This document shows, in pieces, positions 1 to 10,500 of a stretch of 64,000 bases of DNA. The DNA lies in the NCBI GenBank assembly GCA_029990175.1, contig JARKIP010000053.1:15580001-15644000 (forward strand), read 5' to 3'. The number at the start of each line of letters is the position of its first letter. Position 1 is the first letter of the stretch. A program made the position numbers and the translations under genes. The DNA is from Petunia secreta. Taxonomy: Eukaryota; Streptophyta; Magnoliopsida; Solanales; Solanaceae. The notes under the pieces were generated by a model. It saw only the letters and a list, made by a program, of their open reading frames with translations. It was not told where the DNA came from and did not search any database.

Positions 1-522
1 ACGCAATCCGTCTTCCGTTTCGTGCTAAGATCAATGTTCTTTCTTCAAAACCATCAAAATATCTTTATAACCCAAGAACACACTGCTTCTATCACTGAGT
101 TTCTGGAAATGACGAGATGGAGGAGGTTTTTTCCTTTTATACTCGAAATATTTCAGTTACAGTCCTCTTTTGCGCTTATGGCCCTTTTTCTGGCCTGACT
201 TCTGATGCTCATATCTTTTTATCTATAAGTTGTATGAACAAACCGTTAAAAGTGTTGGAAACTACACTCCAAGACCTTCAATTTGGTATATGATATGTCC
301 CCAAAAGACTTCATATAACACATGAAATTAATTGCTGAAAAAGCTTTGTTACAAGGCAATTCCTTTGTCGATTTTTTCGCAACTTAAATCTGATTTTTTC
401 CAAACTTTATATTCAACATATAAACATTATATATGATCATATTATTACTTTAAACTCACTTAAATCATTCTTAACATGATATTATAATGATATACGTCAA
501 TTTAGACGTACGGGGTGTAACA
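1..522 (-). mobile_element. Partial LTR of a minus-oriented retrotransposon (element H)
   Basis: Read on the minus strand, an LTR-like sequence starts at 522 with TGTTACACCCC, directly where the protease frame of element A is cut. It runs left out of the window. A TATA-like box (complement of ccttttata, 133-141) lies about 380 bases inside, followed by a leader-like stretch. The plus-strand edge ends in CA at 521-522, as expected for an LTR end. I cannot tell whether this is a solo LTR or the 5' LTR of an element lying to the left. Confidence 0.6.
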
Positions 523-2302
523 GTTTCATTACCTTAAGCTCTCCACATTCACTAAGCCATTGTAACCGGTAAGGTTTAGGATGCTTCATGGTAGTTAACT
601 TCAATTGAGCCACTAGTGATTGACTCACTACATTTGCACAACTTCCGGAATCAATTATCATAGAGCAAACAACATCTTTGACCCGGCACCTAGCATGGAA
701 AAGATTTTCCCTTTGCAAGGTTTCACTATCTTCCACAATCATAGCCCCTAGGCTCCTTCTCACAACCAAGAAAGTATGAGGATCCTCCTCCTCCACCGTG
801 TCATCAAGCAAATCATTCTCCTCTACTCCCTCATCTCCCTCTACTCCCTCTACTCCCTCATCTTCCGATTCACTCTCTTTCTCATATGCATCATTACCAA
901 CAACAATCATGGTCCTCTTTGTAGGACATTCCCTAGCAAAGTGACCATAGCCCTTGCACTTGTGGCATTGTATCGAAGAAGAAGTAGGAGCATGTAATTG
1001 AGTTTTAGAGTTACCTCCCACATTAGGTGTGTTCTTCTCATACGGCTTTTTCACATCCTTGGTAGCATTTGCACCACTTGTTCCACTTGCACTTGGGAAC
1101 CTTGCATTTGTAGTAGGAGGCTTCCAATCCTTTGGTTTGCTTGTTGGAGTAGTAGTGCTACTCTTGTAGCGGAGGGAATTCTCCTCCTTGAGCCATTTCT
1201 CGGCCTCAACCGCATCTTCACATAGCTTGTAATGATCATCATATTTGTGGAACTTCAATTGTGAAGCTATGTCTCGGTTCAAGCCCCCTTTGAAACGGAT
1301 CATGGCCGTCTCATTGTCTTCATCATCTAAGTCAAGGATCATTCGGATTTGCTCAAATTCATTGAAGTATTCACCAACCGATTTGTAACCTTGCTTCAAA
1401 TCATATAGTCACCTTTGTTGTTCAACCCGGTATTGGTTAGTCAAGTACTTCTCATCCATCACACAGATCAACTCTTCCCAAGTAAGATTAATAGCCATAC
1501 CCGTCCTCCTTCTATTCCTCTTCACCGACTCCCACCAAGTAGAAGCAAAAGATTCAAAGGAGGATATTGCATACTTGGTCTTCTTCACATCGGGCATATC
1601 ATTGGTGTCAAAGATACGCTCCATAGCCAATTTCCAATCAATGTACTCCACCGGGTCACTACTTCCTTTGAAAGAAGGAATAGTGAGCTTCACACTATTA
1701 AGATTGTTGTTGTTGTCACGACCCCCTTGGAATGGCTCCGGTTGGCCTCCATGGTGATCATCATAAGCAACATAGTCCCTTCTAGCATTCCTCCCTCCAT
1801 ATCCTAAGGGTGGCCCTCGACCTCGGCCTCTACCCCGATCCACATTTCGACCCCAATTCATAGCTCGCCTTGGTTGAAAGTGATCATCAAACCCATACAC
1901 ATCGTCACCATAATCAACTTCCTCCCCTTCTTGAGCCTCAACAACTTGCTCAAGAGGTTGCACATTTCGGACGGGTCTTGGTAGTGGAAAGTTTCTTGGG
2001 GGATTATCCAAGATACGGGGAATGCCTGTTCGTTCAATTCTCTCTCGATCCTCCTTTACCCGTTGTTGATTGAGCAATTCAACAACTTGCTCCGGGGTAA
2101 AGGTAGGGCTACTTGAGCCTTCACCGGTCTCAATTTGGACACTCGGGGTCCCCTTTTCAATTGGGACACTCGGGGTCCCGTGTTCACCTTGAGTACTCGA
2201 GGCTCCCTTTTCAAGAGAATCAATCCTTTGGTTCATGAGGTCCATCTTGGCAAGAAGATTAGCCAAGGCCTCCTTAATGAAATCTTGACCTTCGTTGGTC
2301 AT
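523..2302 (-). pseudogene. Element A gag-protease, truncated (Ty3/gypsy)
   Basis: This is the 5' coding part of a gypsy polyprotein, the capsid/nucleocapsid precursor plus the start of the aspartic protease. It starts at ATG 2302. A long Gly/Arg-rich N-terminal section leads into a gag core containing FKGSSDPVEYIDWKLAMERI. A CCHC zinc knuckle (CHKCKGYGHFARECP) and an acidic spacer follow. The protease begins with the motif IIDSGSCANVVS, so the catalytic Asp-Ser-Gly is present. One in-frame TGA (1409-1411) splits the frame; both halves are otherwise continuous and in the same frame. The protease stops abruptly at 523, where an LTR begins, and no RT or integrase of this element remains in the window. 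The family is confident; the lineage within Ty3/gypsy is not resolved. Confidence 0.8.
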
Positions 2303-3535
2303 TGTACCTATAAAGAAAGAAACAAGAGTTACTTAAAACACCTCACTCGCTCCTTCACTTGTGTTCACTCGGATCACTCTTTTGGGTGGCGGTGGATATT
2401 TCACTCAACTTGTAGTTCCAAAGCTTCACGTAGATGATTAGCAACTCCTCAACTCAACTAAACTATTCACGAGTCACGCACACTCCGGGGTGAGTGGAGT
2501 TAATGGGACTCAATGAACGCTAGGCACTTTGAAGTGAAGGACTTGAGTTAAAAGGTTCTACGCTTTTCCTTAGAAGTCTACTCTCCTTGCTAGGCACGAA
2601 TCACTTAAGAGCAATTAAAGGGTTAGCACTATTCAAGTAGATCGGTTACTCAAAGTAGTACTAACTAGATGTTATGTTATCAAACAAAGGGAAATACCTA
2701 CGAAAATCTACCCGAAACAATACTTTCAGCACTCAGGAGGGGCGCCTGAAACTCAGGTGGGGCGCCTAGACTGTGCAGTGTTCCAGGCGGGGCGCCTGGA
2801 TCTAGGCGGGGCGCCTGAGACTTAGGCAGTAGCCAAGTCAGGCGGGGCGCCTGGCTTAGGCGGGGCGCCTGGCCTGAAGCCTTTTCCAACTCGTTCCAAA
2901 CTCGTTTCAAGTCGATTTTCAAGCTCCAAATCTGATGTTTTCAACTTGTTTTCACAATCCAATGATACCCAAAGTTGTTTTTGTTCTTCCTTAACAAAAC
3001 CCAATCAAATTTTCAATCAAACAATCAATCAAATCAGGATTCAATCTCAAGAACTCAAGAACACAAGGGTTTAACAAAAGGGTTTCAACAAGGATTGTGA
3101 TTCATCAAAGTAGGTGTTATACATGTTCAAATCCCACAAAATTGGTACCGAATTGTTTGTTTTTCAATGAAGATCAATCCCCAATAACAAGTTTCCAATC
3201 AAACATCAATCCAACCCAAGAATCAAGCCAAAATTCATCAAGAACAAGTTCTTCAAGGGTTTAAGGGGTTTTGGGGTTTCAATTTTTCAAACTTCACCAA
3301 TTCCAACAATTTTGGTACCCAAGTAACGGGAAATCAATCACGATCAAGAATCCATAACACCCATATCACAAATCATCCAAATCAACAAGTTACACCAAAT
3401 TTTGTATTTTTCAATTTTTCAATTTTTTTGTAATTTTCTCCTTTCTAATAACTTCAACAACAAGAAAAACTAAAAGAGGATACTAGGCACGAAGAATCAA
3501 GGGTCGGGGGTTTGTAGAAACAAAACCCGAGCCTT
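2303..3535 (-). other. Untranslated leader of element A
   Basis: This 1.2-kb stretch lies between the PBS and the gag start. It has no convincing ORF. It contains a cluster of GC-rich palindromic units (2734-2870). Just before the gag ATG, on the minus strand, is a pyrimidine-rich run ending TTTATAG, which looks like a splice acceptor. A GTAGGT donor-like site lies about 395 bases upstream, near 2695. A leader intron is possible but unproven. Around 2928-2976 the sequence resembles the leader of element D. Confidence 0.6.
2734..2870. repeat. GC-rich palindromic unit cluster in the leader of element A
   Basis: Six copies of a short unit built on GGGGCGCC are irregularly spaced here (start points about 2734, 2754, 2784, 2804, 2839, 2858). 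The best copies have inverted arms, as in CAGGCGGGGCGCCTG, with a 3-base centre. The right arm GGGGCGCCT is nearly invariant, while the left arm varies (CAGGAG, CAGGTG, CAGGCG). Related clusters occur in the LTR of the same element and in element D. Confidence 0.85.
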
Positions 3536-3547
3536 GCTCTGATACCA
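3536..3547 (-). promoter_or_regulatory. Primer binding site of element A
   Basis: The minus strand reads TGGTATCAGAGC, the standard plant retrotransposon PBS complementary to the 3' end of initiator-methionine tRNA. It lies five bases inside the LTR edge at 3553 and fixes the orientation of element A as minus. Confidence 0.85.
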
Positions 3548-3552
3548 AATGA

Positions 3553-4330
3553 TGTAGGAAATCAAACGCGGAAAGTAGAAAGATAAGAACGAGACGTAAC
3601 TCGATCTCTAATCCCAAGTAGCAACGGAGAACTTGTTCCGTTACACCCCGAGAGAAGGACAAGAACACCTACGCTATGCAACTACCCTCGAGCTAACGCG
3701 AGCACGCAAGTAGAATGGTCGGAGAGGAAAAGTATTCATCTAGATCCGCTAGAAGAACTACAAGTCCCAAAACAAAGGGTTTCATTCAATAACCAAGAGC
3801 CTTGCTCATGTTCAATATTCATCAACTATCAATAATAAACTAAGTTCAAAATAGGCTAAGCATGGCTATTTATAGTGTTTCCCAAGCTTGCACAATGGCT
3901 AAAATACCCTTACTAATAAGGTTCACAAAATAGGCCACGTAGGGCAAAACGGTAAAATAAACATAGGCCTTCACAGCTGGGAGGGGCGCCTGGGATCTGG
4001 GAGGGGCGCCTGGGAATGCTGTCAGCTAGGCAGGGCGCCTGGCATCAGGCGGGGCGCCTGGCTTGGCCTTCAGCTAGGCGGGGCGCCTGGGCAGGTGGGG
4101 CGCCTGTGCACTTTCAGCTCCTTAGGCAGTGAGCTTGCCAGGCGGGGCGCCTGGCTCTGCTGGGCTCTCTTCTTCCTTAGGCGTGAGGCCTAGTTTGAGC
4201 ACCCGGAATGGCTTCCACTCGCTTCCTTCCTCAAGTCCTCTCCTCTCCAAGTATAAATGCACCTCTTGGACATCCTTGGCTTGGCTCCGAGTGAATGGTC
4301 TCCTTGTGGTGGATTGCCCGGCATCAGAAG
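3553..4330 (-). mobile_element. 5' LTR of element A (outer edge uncertain)
   Basis: The inner edge is clear: the plus strand begins TGTAGG at 3553, so the LTR ends in CCTACA next to the PBS. Minus-strand TATA-like sequence (TATAAATA) lies near 3870. The upstream U3 part contains seven GGGCGCC units (3977-4153). The outer edge lies somewhere between 4153 and about 4330, where the sequence merges with the gag remnant of copia element F, so the end given is only an upper estimate. Confidence 0.6.
3977..4153. repeat. GC-rich palindromic unit cluster in the LTR of element A
   Basis: Seven copies of a unit with core GGGCGCCTGG are spread over about 180 bases in the U3 side of the LTR, upstream of the TATA-like box. 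Several form a 7-bp stem, as in CCAGGCGGGGCGCCTGG. It is the same unit type as in the leader at 2734-2870. Confidence 0.85.
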
Positions 4331-4889
4331 ATCTATCTTGTCTTCTAGATCCCTTCTTATTCAGGAATCTTTGGACATTTCTGACTATAAGGACCAGTTC
4401 CTTCTCATCATCAACAAAATTGTTAGCAGCAGATAAAGCTAAATTAGATTCAGTTTTAACTGATTCTCCTATGTTCTTGACTTTCTTCCTCAGTTCATAT
4501 GTTCTTAGATTATCTATAAGTTCATCTAAGGAGGGAGTACTAAGATCCTTGCTTTCAATGATAGCACATGCTTTAATTTTCCAAGAATCTGAAAGTACTC
4601 TAGTCGAGATCTTTTCAACTCTTTCTTCTACAGTTAAGATTCTCCCAAGAGAGATAAGTTCGGTTACAATAGCATTAAACCTAGTGTACAGTTTAGAAAT
4701 TGTTTCTCCTTCTCTCATTTTAAAATTTTCATATTCAGCAAAGAGAAGTGTACCTCTAGATCTTTTGACCTGATTGGTTCCTTCATGAGCAACCTGCAAT
4801 GCATCCCAGATTTCCTTACCTGCAACATCATTGAACAATGGTGGCCTAGCAATGGACTGACCTTCGGAGTTTTCTTGTGGTGCACTCAT
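4330..4889 (-). pseudogene. Element F gag remnant (Ty1/copia, UBN2 type)
   Basis: This is a copia capsid precursor fragment. From ATG 4889 the reading frame has the start of the UBN2/gag family (ARPPLFND) joined directly to the middle of the domain (GKEIWDALQVAHEGT, then KMREGETISKLYTRFNAIV and LRTYELRKK). The middle of the N-terminal half is missing, so the gag carries an in-frame internal deletion. No zinc knuckle, protease or pol follows. The frame runs on to 4122, but its last 65 or so residues (Ser/Arg-rich, then repeats encoding GAPP) come from GC-rich LTR-like sequence of element A. The gag-to-A junction near 4330 is approximate. It sits right behind the PBS and LTR of element F, which fits a deleted, non-autonomous copia copy. 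Confidence 0.7.
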
Positions 4890-4926
4890 TCTAATCCTAA
4901 GGTGTTAGCCTCTTCAAGGATAACCC

Positions 4927-4939
4927 GCTCTGATACCCA
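4927..4939 (-). promoter_or_regulatory. Primer binding site of element F
   Basis: The minus strand reads TGGGTATCAGAGC, an initiator-Met tRNA type PBS, immediately next to the LTR edge at 4941 and about 35 bases before the gag start. Confidence 0.75.
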
Positions 4940-4940
4940 T

Positions 4941-5748
4941 TGATATTTCTCAAGATACACCACTTTACTGTTTTAAGGACCAGTTCCTTAAAATGTGTTC
5001 CTTTACTATATTTTATGCGGAATTAAAACTGTAAGTAAATTAACACCAAATATTAGCGTGGAAAAACCCCTTGACTCGGGATCAAAAAACCACTACCTAC
5101 TTCTCAAGTAGGATTTCAACTTCACTATGTAAAAAGACCCATTGGTTACAAGACTACCTTCTTACTAACCTAGGACTAACTCTAATCCTTTAGTGATCTT
5201 TTTTACGATCAGTGAAGCTGTGTCAAGTCCACGACTTGAACCAGAAAGATACAACTCGATTATGCTTACTACAGTTGAACTAAGACTGAACTTTTACAAG
5301 ACTCAATCTAAGGAACAGGTTCTAACTTAGTTCCACTGTAGCTAACTGATTACACAAATAAGACAATGACTCGTTTTAAGCTTTTCTCAATTCTCTCTGT
5401 ATTTGTGCACACTTCAATGGCTGATATGCTCCATGTTTTATAGCTCCAGCAGCGAAGAAGTCTTGAGCAATTCGAACTCCAAAGCTCCCATGAGTTTGAG
5501 TCTTAATTGGATTCTTCTCTTTAGTATTCGGATCTTCTATCCTTTATCCTTTATTTATGCAATCTTTTCATATACGTTTAGACCTGCCTAATTATCAAGA
5601 TAAACGTCAGTCTTAGGATAATTAATAATATCTCAGCTTAAATGATTTTGCATGAATTATCTATTTAGCTGCAGTGATTCAAAGGAACAGGTCCTTTGAA
5701 TCCGTTCCTTAATCATCAGTCAAAACTCCAAGCTTATCCAAACTAACA
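4941..5748 (-). mobile_element. 5' LTR of copia element F (808 bp)
   Basis: On the minus strand the LTR starts TGTTAGTTTGGAT at 5748 and ends ATATCA at 4941, next to the PBS. A TATA-like box (GCTATAAAAC on the minus strand) lies near 5440. No second LTR of this type is present in the window, so the element is truncated. Confidence 0.7.
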
Positions 5749-6072
5749 GACTTTGTATAAAGCTTCAGTCCCATAACAAAATGCTGGGGCTGTGAACAAA
5801 ACTTGTTCAAAGCCCCAGCATTTTGTTATGGGACTGAAGTTTTATATATAAAGTCTCATAACAAAATAATAGGATTTATCCCTTTGATGGGACCTTTGTT
5901 ATGGGATAAATCTCATTATTTTGTTATGGGATAAAGTCACATAACAAAATAATGGGACCTTTGTTAGTTCAAGGTCCCATTATTTTGTTATAGGACTTTG
6001 TATAAAGCTTCAGTCTCATAACAAAATACTTGGGCTTTGGTTCAAAGCCCCAGTATTCTATTATGGGACTAG
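5749..6072. repeat. Cluster of four long palindromes
   Basis: Four consecutive inverted repeats share the core CATAACAAAAT / ATTTTGTTATGGGACT. P1 (5763-5839) has 35-base arms with one mismatch and a 7-base loop. P2 (5853-5932) has 30-base arms. P3 (5935-5997) has 27-base arms with two mismatches. P4 (6012-6070) has 28-base arms with four mismatches. A 22-base direct repeat precedes P1 (5749-5770) and P4 (5994-6015). No coding potential is seen. It could be a fold-back MITE cluster or a hairpin-RNA source. Confidence 0.85.
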
Positions 6073-6276
6073 TCTGGGGTGTTTTTCCAACGCTAATGGA
6101 GCGTAAGTGTGCGCGCGCGAATATTTGGCTATTTCTCAATGAATTTTGAAACGATGGATAAAACTCTTTGAGTGCGTCCAAAAATAGCTACGCATCAAAA
6201 TTTTACATTTTAAATCTGTACAGGTCTAGGCCCAAAGCAAATAGTATCACTAGCGAGCTAGGCTGTTACAGTACAT
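6073..6276 (-). mobile_element. Possible LTR fragment
   Basis: Read on the minus strand, the sequence starting near 6276 is TGTAACAGCCTAGC, which looks like the start of a gypsy LTR. The remainder is short and lacks a partner. I recognise no coding sequence. This is a weak call based on the terminal motif only. Confidence 0.3.
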
Positions 6277-6913
6277 ATCTCACGAAGTAGTAATATAAAA
6301 GGGGAAAATAAGTTGCCTTAAATTGGAAAAACAAATTGTGAGTTTTTCAACAGGAACACACATAGTTGCAAACTTATTGACCTTATTTTCTTTGCCTCGT
6401 TACTTTAACATCCGAAAATCAACGCAACTTGCTTTGTGATCTTCCCCAAATCCTTTGTCTTTGCACACAACTATTGAAACAAAACGCTACTTCATTTTTT
6501 TTGTTTACCGAGTGGACAAGCCAATTACTTGATCATTCTAAGCTAAGTGGACTTAGTTGAAAGGTTCAATATTTCCTATGTACGTTACTTATACGCAGAA
6601 TGGGATCAACTACTTGATGTCACTTTCTAATTCATAACGTTGCTCAAAAATAAGACATTGCTTAATTCAAAAGTTGTCATCTCTACCTATACATTTTGCC
6701 CTATATCAAACATGATTAAGACATTGCTTAATTCAAAAGTTGTTCTCTCTACCTATACATTTTGCCCTATATCAAACATGATGGGTCTGATCACTAACTA
6801 TTGTACCAATGCATATACAACGGCAGCATATATAATAAACTTGACTATGCGATGCTAATATGTACTGTCATTTACCAGAGCCTAAGACGTGGCTGCCCTC
6901 ACACCATAACATC
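6277..6913. other. Non-coding stretch with a two-copy 66-bp tandem repeat
   Basis: No gene is seen here. Two tandem copies of a 66-base unit begin at 6651 and 6717 and end near 6782; they differ by a few bases. The rest is AT-rich sequence left of copia element B. Confidence 0.6.
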
Positions 6914-7382
6914 TGTTGAAAAGTGGCAAGATGATGTGGCCAATTTTGGCCCACAAATGAAAAGTGCATTGTTGGCACGTTTTGGGCCACAGAAGAAAGA
7001 GCATTGTTGGCAACTTCTGGGCCTTTCATTTGGAGCATTGTTGGCAGCTTCTGGGCCTTTCATTCTAAGGCATTGTTGGCGAATTCAGAACCATTCGTTA
7101 GGTTAAGCTTTTGCCTATAAATAGCTGGCCATTTCTTCATTTGAGATATCACCTCTCAATTCCTCATTTGTATCTTCTCTCATTTGTAATATTTCACTTG
7201 TATTCTTTTTGGAGTGAAATAAATTTTGGATTGGTTGTGTCCGAGGACGTAGGCAAAAATATTGCCGAACCTCGTAAATTCTGGTGTTCTTTTTTATTGT
7301 CGTCCCACTTATTATTTATTAGCTATATTTTGATATAATAGTGGTGAGAAAATCACCCACTATATATTCCGCTTCCGCAACA
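6914..7382 (+). repeat. 5' LTR of element B, with promoter and U3 repeats
   Basis: The LTR runs from TGTTGAAAAG to CGCAACA. A TATA box (TATAAATA, 7116-7123) marks the promoter. Upstream of it, GCATTGTTGGC occurs four times at about 33-36-base spacing (6966, 7001, 7034, 7070), followed by variable CTTCTGGGCC sequence. Repeats like these in copia U3 regions are known enhancer elements in Tnt1-type elements; the role here is inferred. Confidence 0.9.
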
Positions 7383-7384
7383 AT

Positions 7385-7397
7385 TGGTATCAGAGCC
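7385..7397 (+). promoter_or_regulatory. Primer binding site of element B
   Basis: TGGTATCAGAGCC matches the 3' end complement of plant initiator-Met tRNA. It lies two bases after the 5' LTR end and about 105 bases before the gag-pol start codon. Confidence 0.9.
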
Positions 7398-7501
7398 AAG
7401 GTTATTTCTGAGTATGCTCTGTGGTTGCAGCATAGTCTGATCTTCCACATCAAAAAGGAATTACTTTGATCTGTATTGTCAGCTATTAAATAGTATTAGA
7501 A

Positions 7502-10500
7502 ATGGGAGACAAGAAAATCGAAGAGTCCACATCGGCTGTCAGTACCACGTCGTTGGCATCTTCGCTTATGACAAGAATTGTGTCAAATGCGAAATTTGCA
7601 GTTGAAATTTTTGACGGAACGGGACATTTTGGGATGTGGCAGGGCGAGGTTCTTGATGTCCTTTTCCAACAAGGACTGGATCTTGCAATTGAAGAAGAGA
7701 AACCAGATATTATAGGAGAAGAAGATTGGAAGATCATCAACCGTGTTGCTTGTGGTACCATTCGATCCTACCTTGCAAGGGAGCAGAAGTATCCATACAC
7801 AAAGGAAACTTCTGCAAGTAAATTATGGAAGGCATTGGAGGATAAATTTTTGAAGAAAAATAGTCAAAACAAGCTTCATATGAAGAAAAGATTATTTCGC
7901 TTCACATATGTTCCTGGTACCACAATGAATGATCACATCACCAGTTTTAACAAGCTGGTTACAGATTTGCAAAATATGGATGTGACTTTTGCTGATGATG
8001 ATCTAGCCTTAATGTTGTTAGGGTCACTTCCCGATGAATTCGAGCACCTCGAGACTACTCTACTTCATGGGAAGGATGAAGTGTCTCTCAAAGAAGTTTG
8101 TTCTGCTTTGTATAGTTATGAACAAAGAAAGAGAGAAAAACAAAAGGGCGGAGAAGGAGAAGCACTAGTTGTGAGGGGTCGTTCTCAAGATCAAAGGAGA
8201 ACAAGGAAAGGGAGATCCAAGTCAAAAACCCGACCCAGCAAAGATGAATGTGCCTTTTGTCGAGAAAAGGGACACTGGAAGAAAGACTGTCCAAAACTGA
8301 ACCATAAGGCCAAACATAACAATGGAAAGGCCGTTATGGATTCAAATGTAGTTGATTGTGATGACTCAGACTTCTCACTTGTTACAACAGAGTCATCCAA
8401 ACCATCTGACATATGGCTGATGGACTCTGCTTGTAGTTATCATATGTGCCCCAACCGAGACTGGTTTATTGATTTTCAAGAAGGAGAATATGGAGTTATT
8501 CACACGGCAAACAACAACCCTCTTACTGCATATGGTATTGGTTCCATTCGATTACAGAACCATGATGGAATAACAAGGACATTGACAAATGTTCGATACG
8601 TACCGGATTTGAAGAAAAATCTCATTTCTGTGGGAACGCTAGAATCTAAGGGGTTCAAAATCGCTGCAGAAAATGGAGTAATGAAAATATGCTCCGGTGT
8701 TTTGGTGGTAATGAAGGGAATTCGTAAGAACAATAATTTGTATCACTATCATGGTAGTACAATTATTGGGACAGCGACAGTGACATCCAGTGATGACAAG
8801 GAGGCAGAAGCAACCAAGCTATGGCATATGCGCTTGGGACATGCTGGAGGAAAATCCTTGAAAATTCTATCAGATCAAGGATTGTTAAAAGGGGTTAAAA
8901 CTTGCAACTTGAAATTTTGTGAGCATTGCATCAAAGGGAAACAGACAAGGGTTAAATTTGGGACAGCTATCCATAATACTAAAGGCATTCTGGATTATGT
9001 TCACTCTGACGTTTGGGGTCCTTCCAAAACACCTTCATTAGGTGGGAAGCACTATTTTGTAACCTTTGTTGACGACTTTTCCCGGAGAGTATGGGTGTAT
9101 ATGATGAAAGCTAAGGATGAAGTGTTGGGAATTTTTCTCAAGTGGAAGGCGATGATAGAAACTCAAACAGGCAGAAAGATCAAGTGTCTTCGCTCAGATA
9201 ATGGAGGAGAATACAAGAATGATCTTTTCAAAAAGGCTTGTGAAGATGATGGCATCGTTAGACATTTCACCGTTAGACATACACCACAATAGAATGGAGT
9301 GGCAGAACGCATGAATCGAACTTTACTGGAGAAGGTTCGATGTATGTTGTCCAATGCTGGCTTGGGCAAAGAATTTTGGGCTGAGGCAATAGCATATGCA
9401 TGCCACCTCATTAATCGTCTACCATCTGCTGCTGTTGGTGGCAAGACACCATTTGAAAAATGGTATGGAAAACCTGCTGAAGATTATGACTCTTTGCATG
9501 TGTTTGGCTCAACTGCATATTATCACGTGAAAGAGTCAAAATTGGATCCAAGAGCGAAGAAAGCTCTATTTATGGGAATCACCTCTGGAGTCAAAGGATA
9601 CCGTTTATGGTGTCCAGAGACAAGAAAAGTTATATTGAGCAGGGATGTTACCTTTGATGAATCATCAATGACAAAGAAGGTAACAGTTGAAGATGTCGAC
9701 CAAACTGATGCTTCAAAGCAGGTGGAGTTTGAGGGAAAAATTATATTCCCAACGTTGGAAGCAAATGAGGAAACAATAGAAGATTTTCCTCTAGAAGAAG
9801 AGCCAGTTGAAATGGAGGTTCCAACTATAGAACCTCAACAGCAACTTGAATCAATTGCAACCAGCAAGCCAAAAAGAACGATAAAAAAGCCTATTCGTTT
9901 TAGAGATATGGTGGCTTGTGCAGCCTCAATTGTAGCTGATGGTATTCCTACCACTTATAACGAAGCAGTCCAATGTTCAGAAGAAGATAAGTGGAGGATT
10001 GCCATGAGTGAAGAAATGCAGTCCCTTCATCAGAATCATACATGGAAATTGGCCAAACTTCCGAAGGGAAAGAAAGCAATTGGGTGCAAATGGGTATATG
10101 TAAAGAAAGAAGGATTTCCTAACCAAGAAGATGTTCGCTACAAAGCAAGATTGGTGGCCAAAGGGTATTCTCAAGAGGAGGGAATTGATTATAATGAAGT
10201 GTTTTCTCCAGTCGTAAAACACTCCTCCATTAGAGTTTTGTTGGCTTTAGTAGCACAGTTGGATATGGAACTAGTTCAGTTGGATGTAAAAACTGCGTTT
10301 TTACATGGAGACTTGGAAGAGGAAATCTATATGACTCAGCCAGAAGGATTCAAAGTTGCAGGAAAAGAAAATATGGTGTGCAAACTTGAAAAGTCATTGT
10401 ATGGATTGAAACAATCCTCTAGACAATGGTACAAACGATTCGACAAGTTCATGTTGCGGCAAAAGTACAGAAGAAGCAAATACGATCATTGTGTGTATTT

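Noticed and set aside
4129..4773. 214-codon plus-strand frame
   Set aside because: It is antisense to the copia gag remnant of element F, whose minus-strand translation has clear UBN2 motifs.
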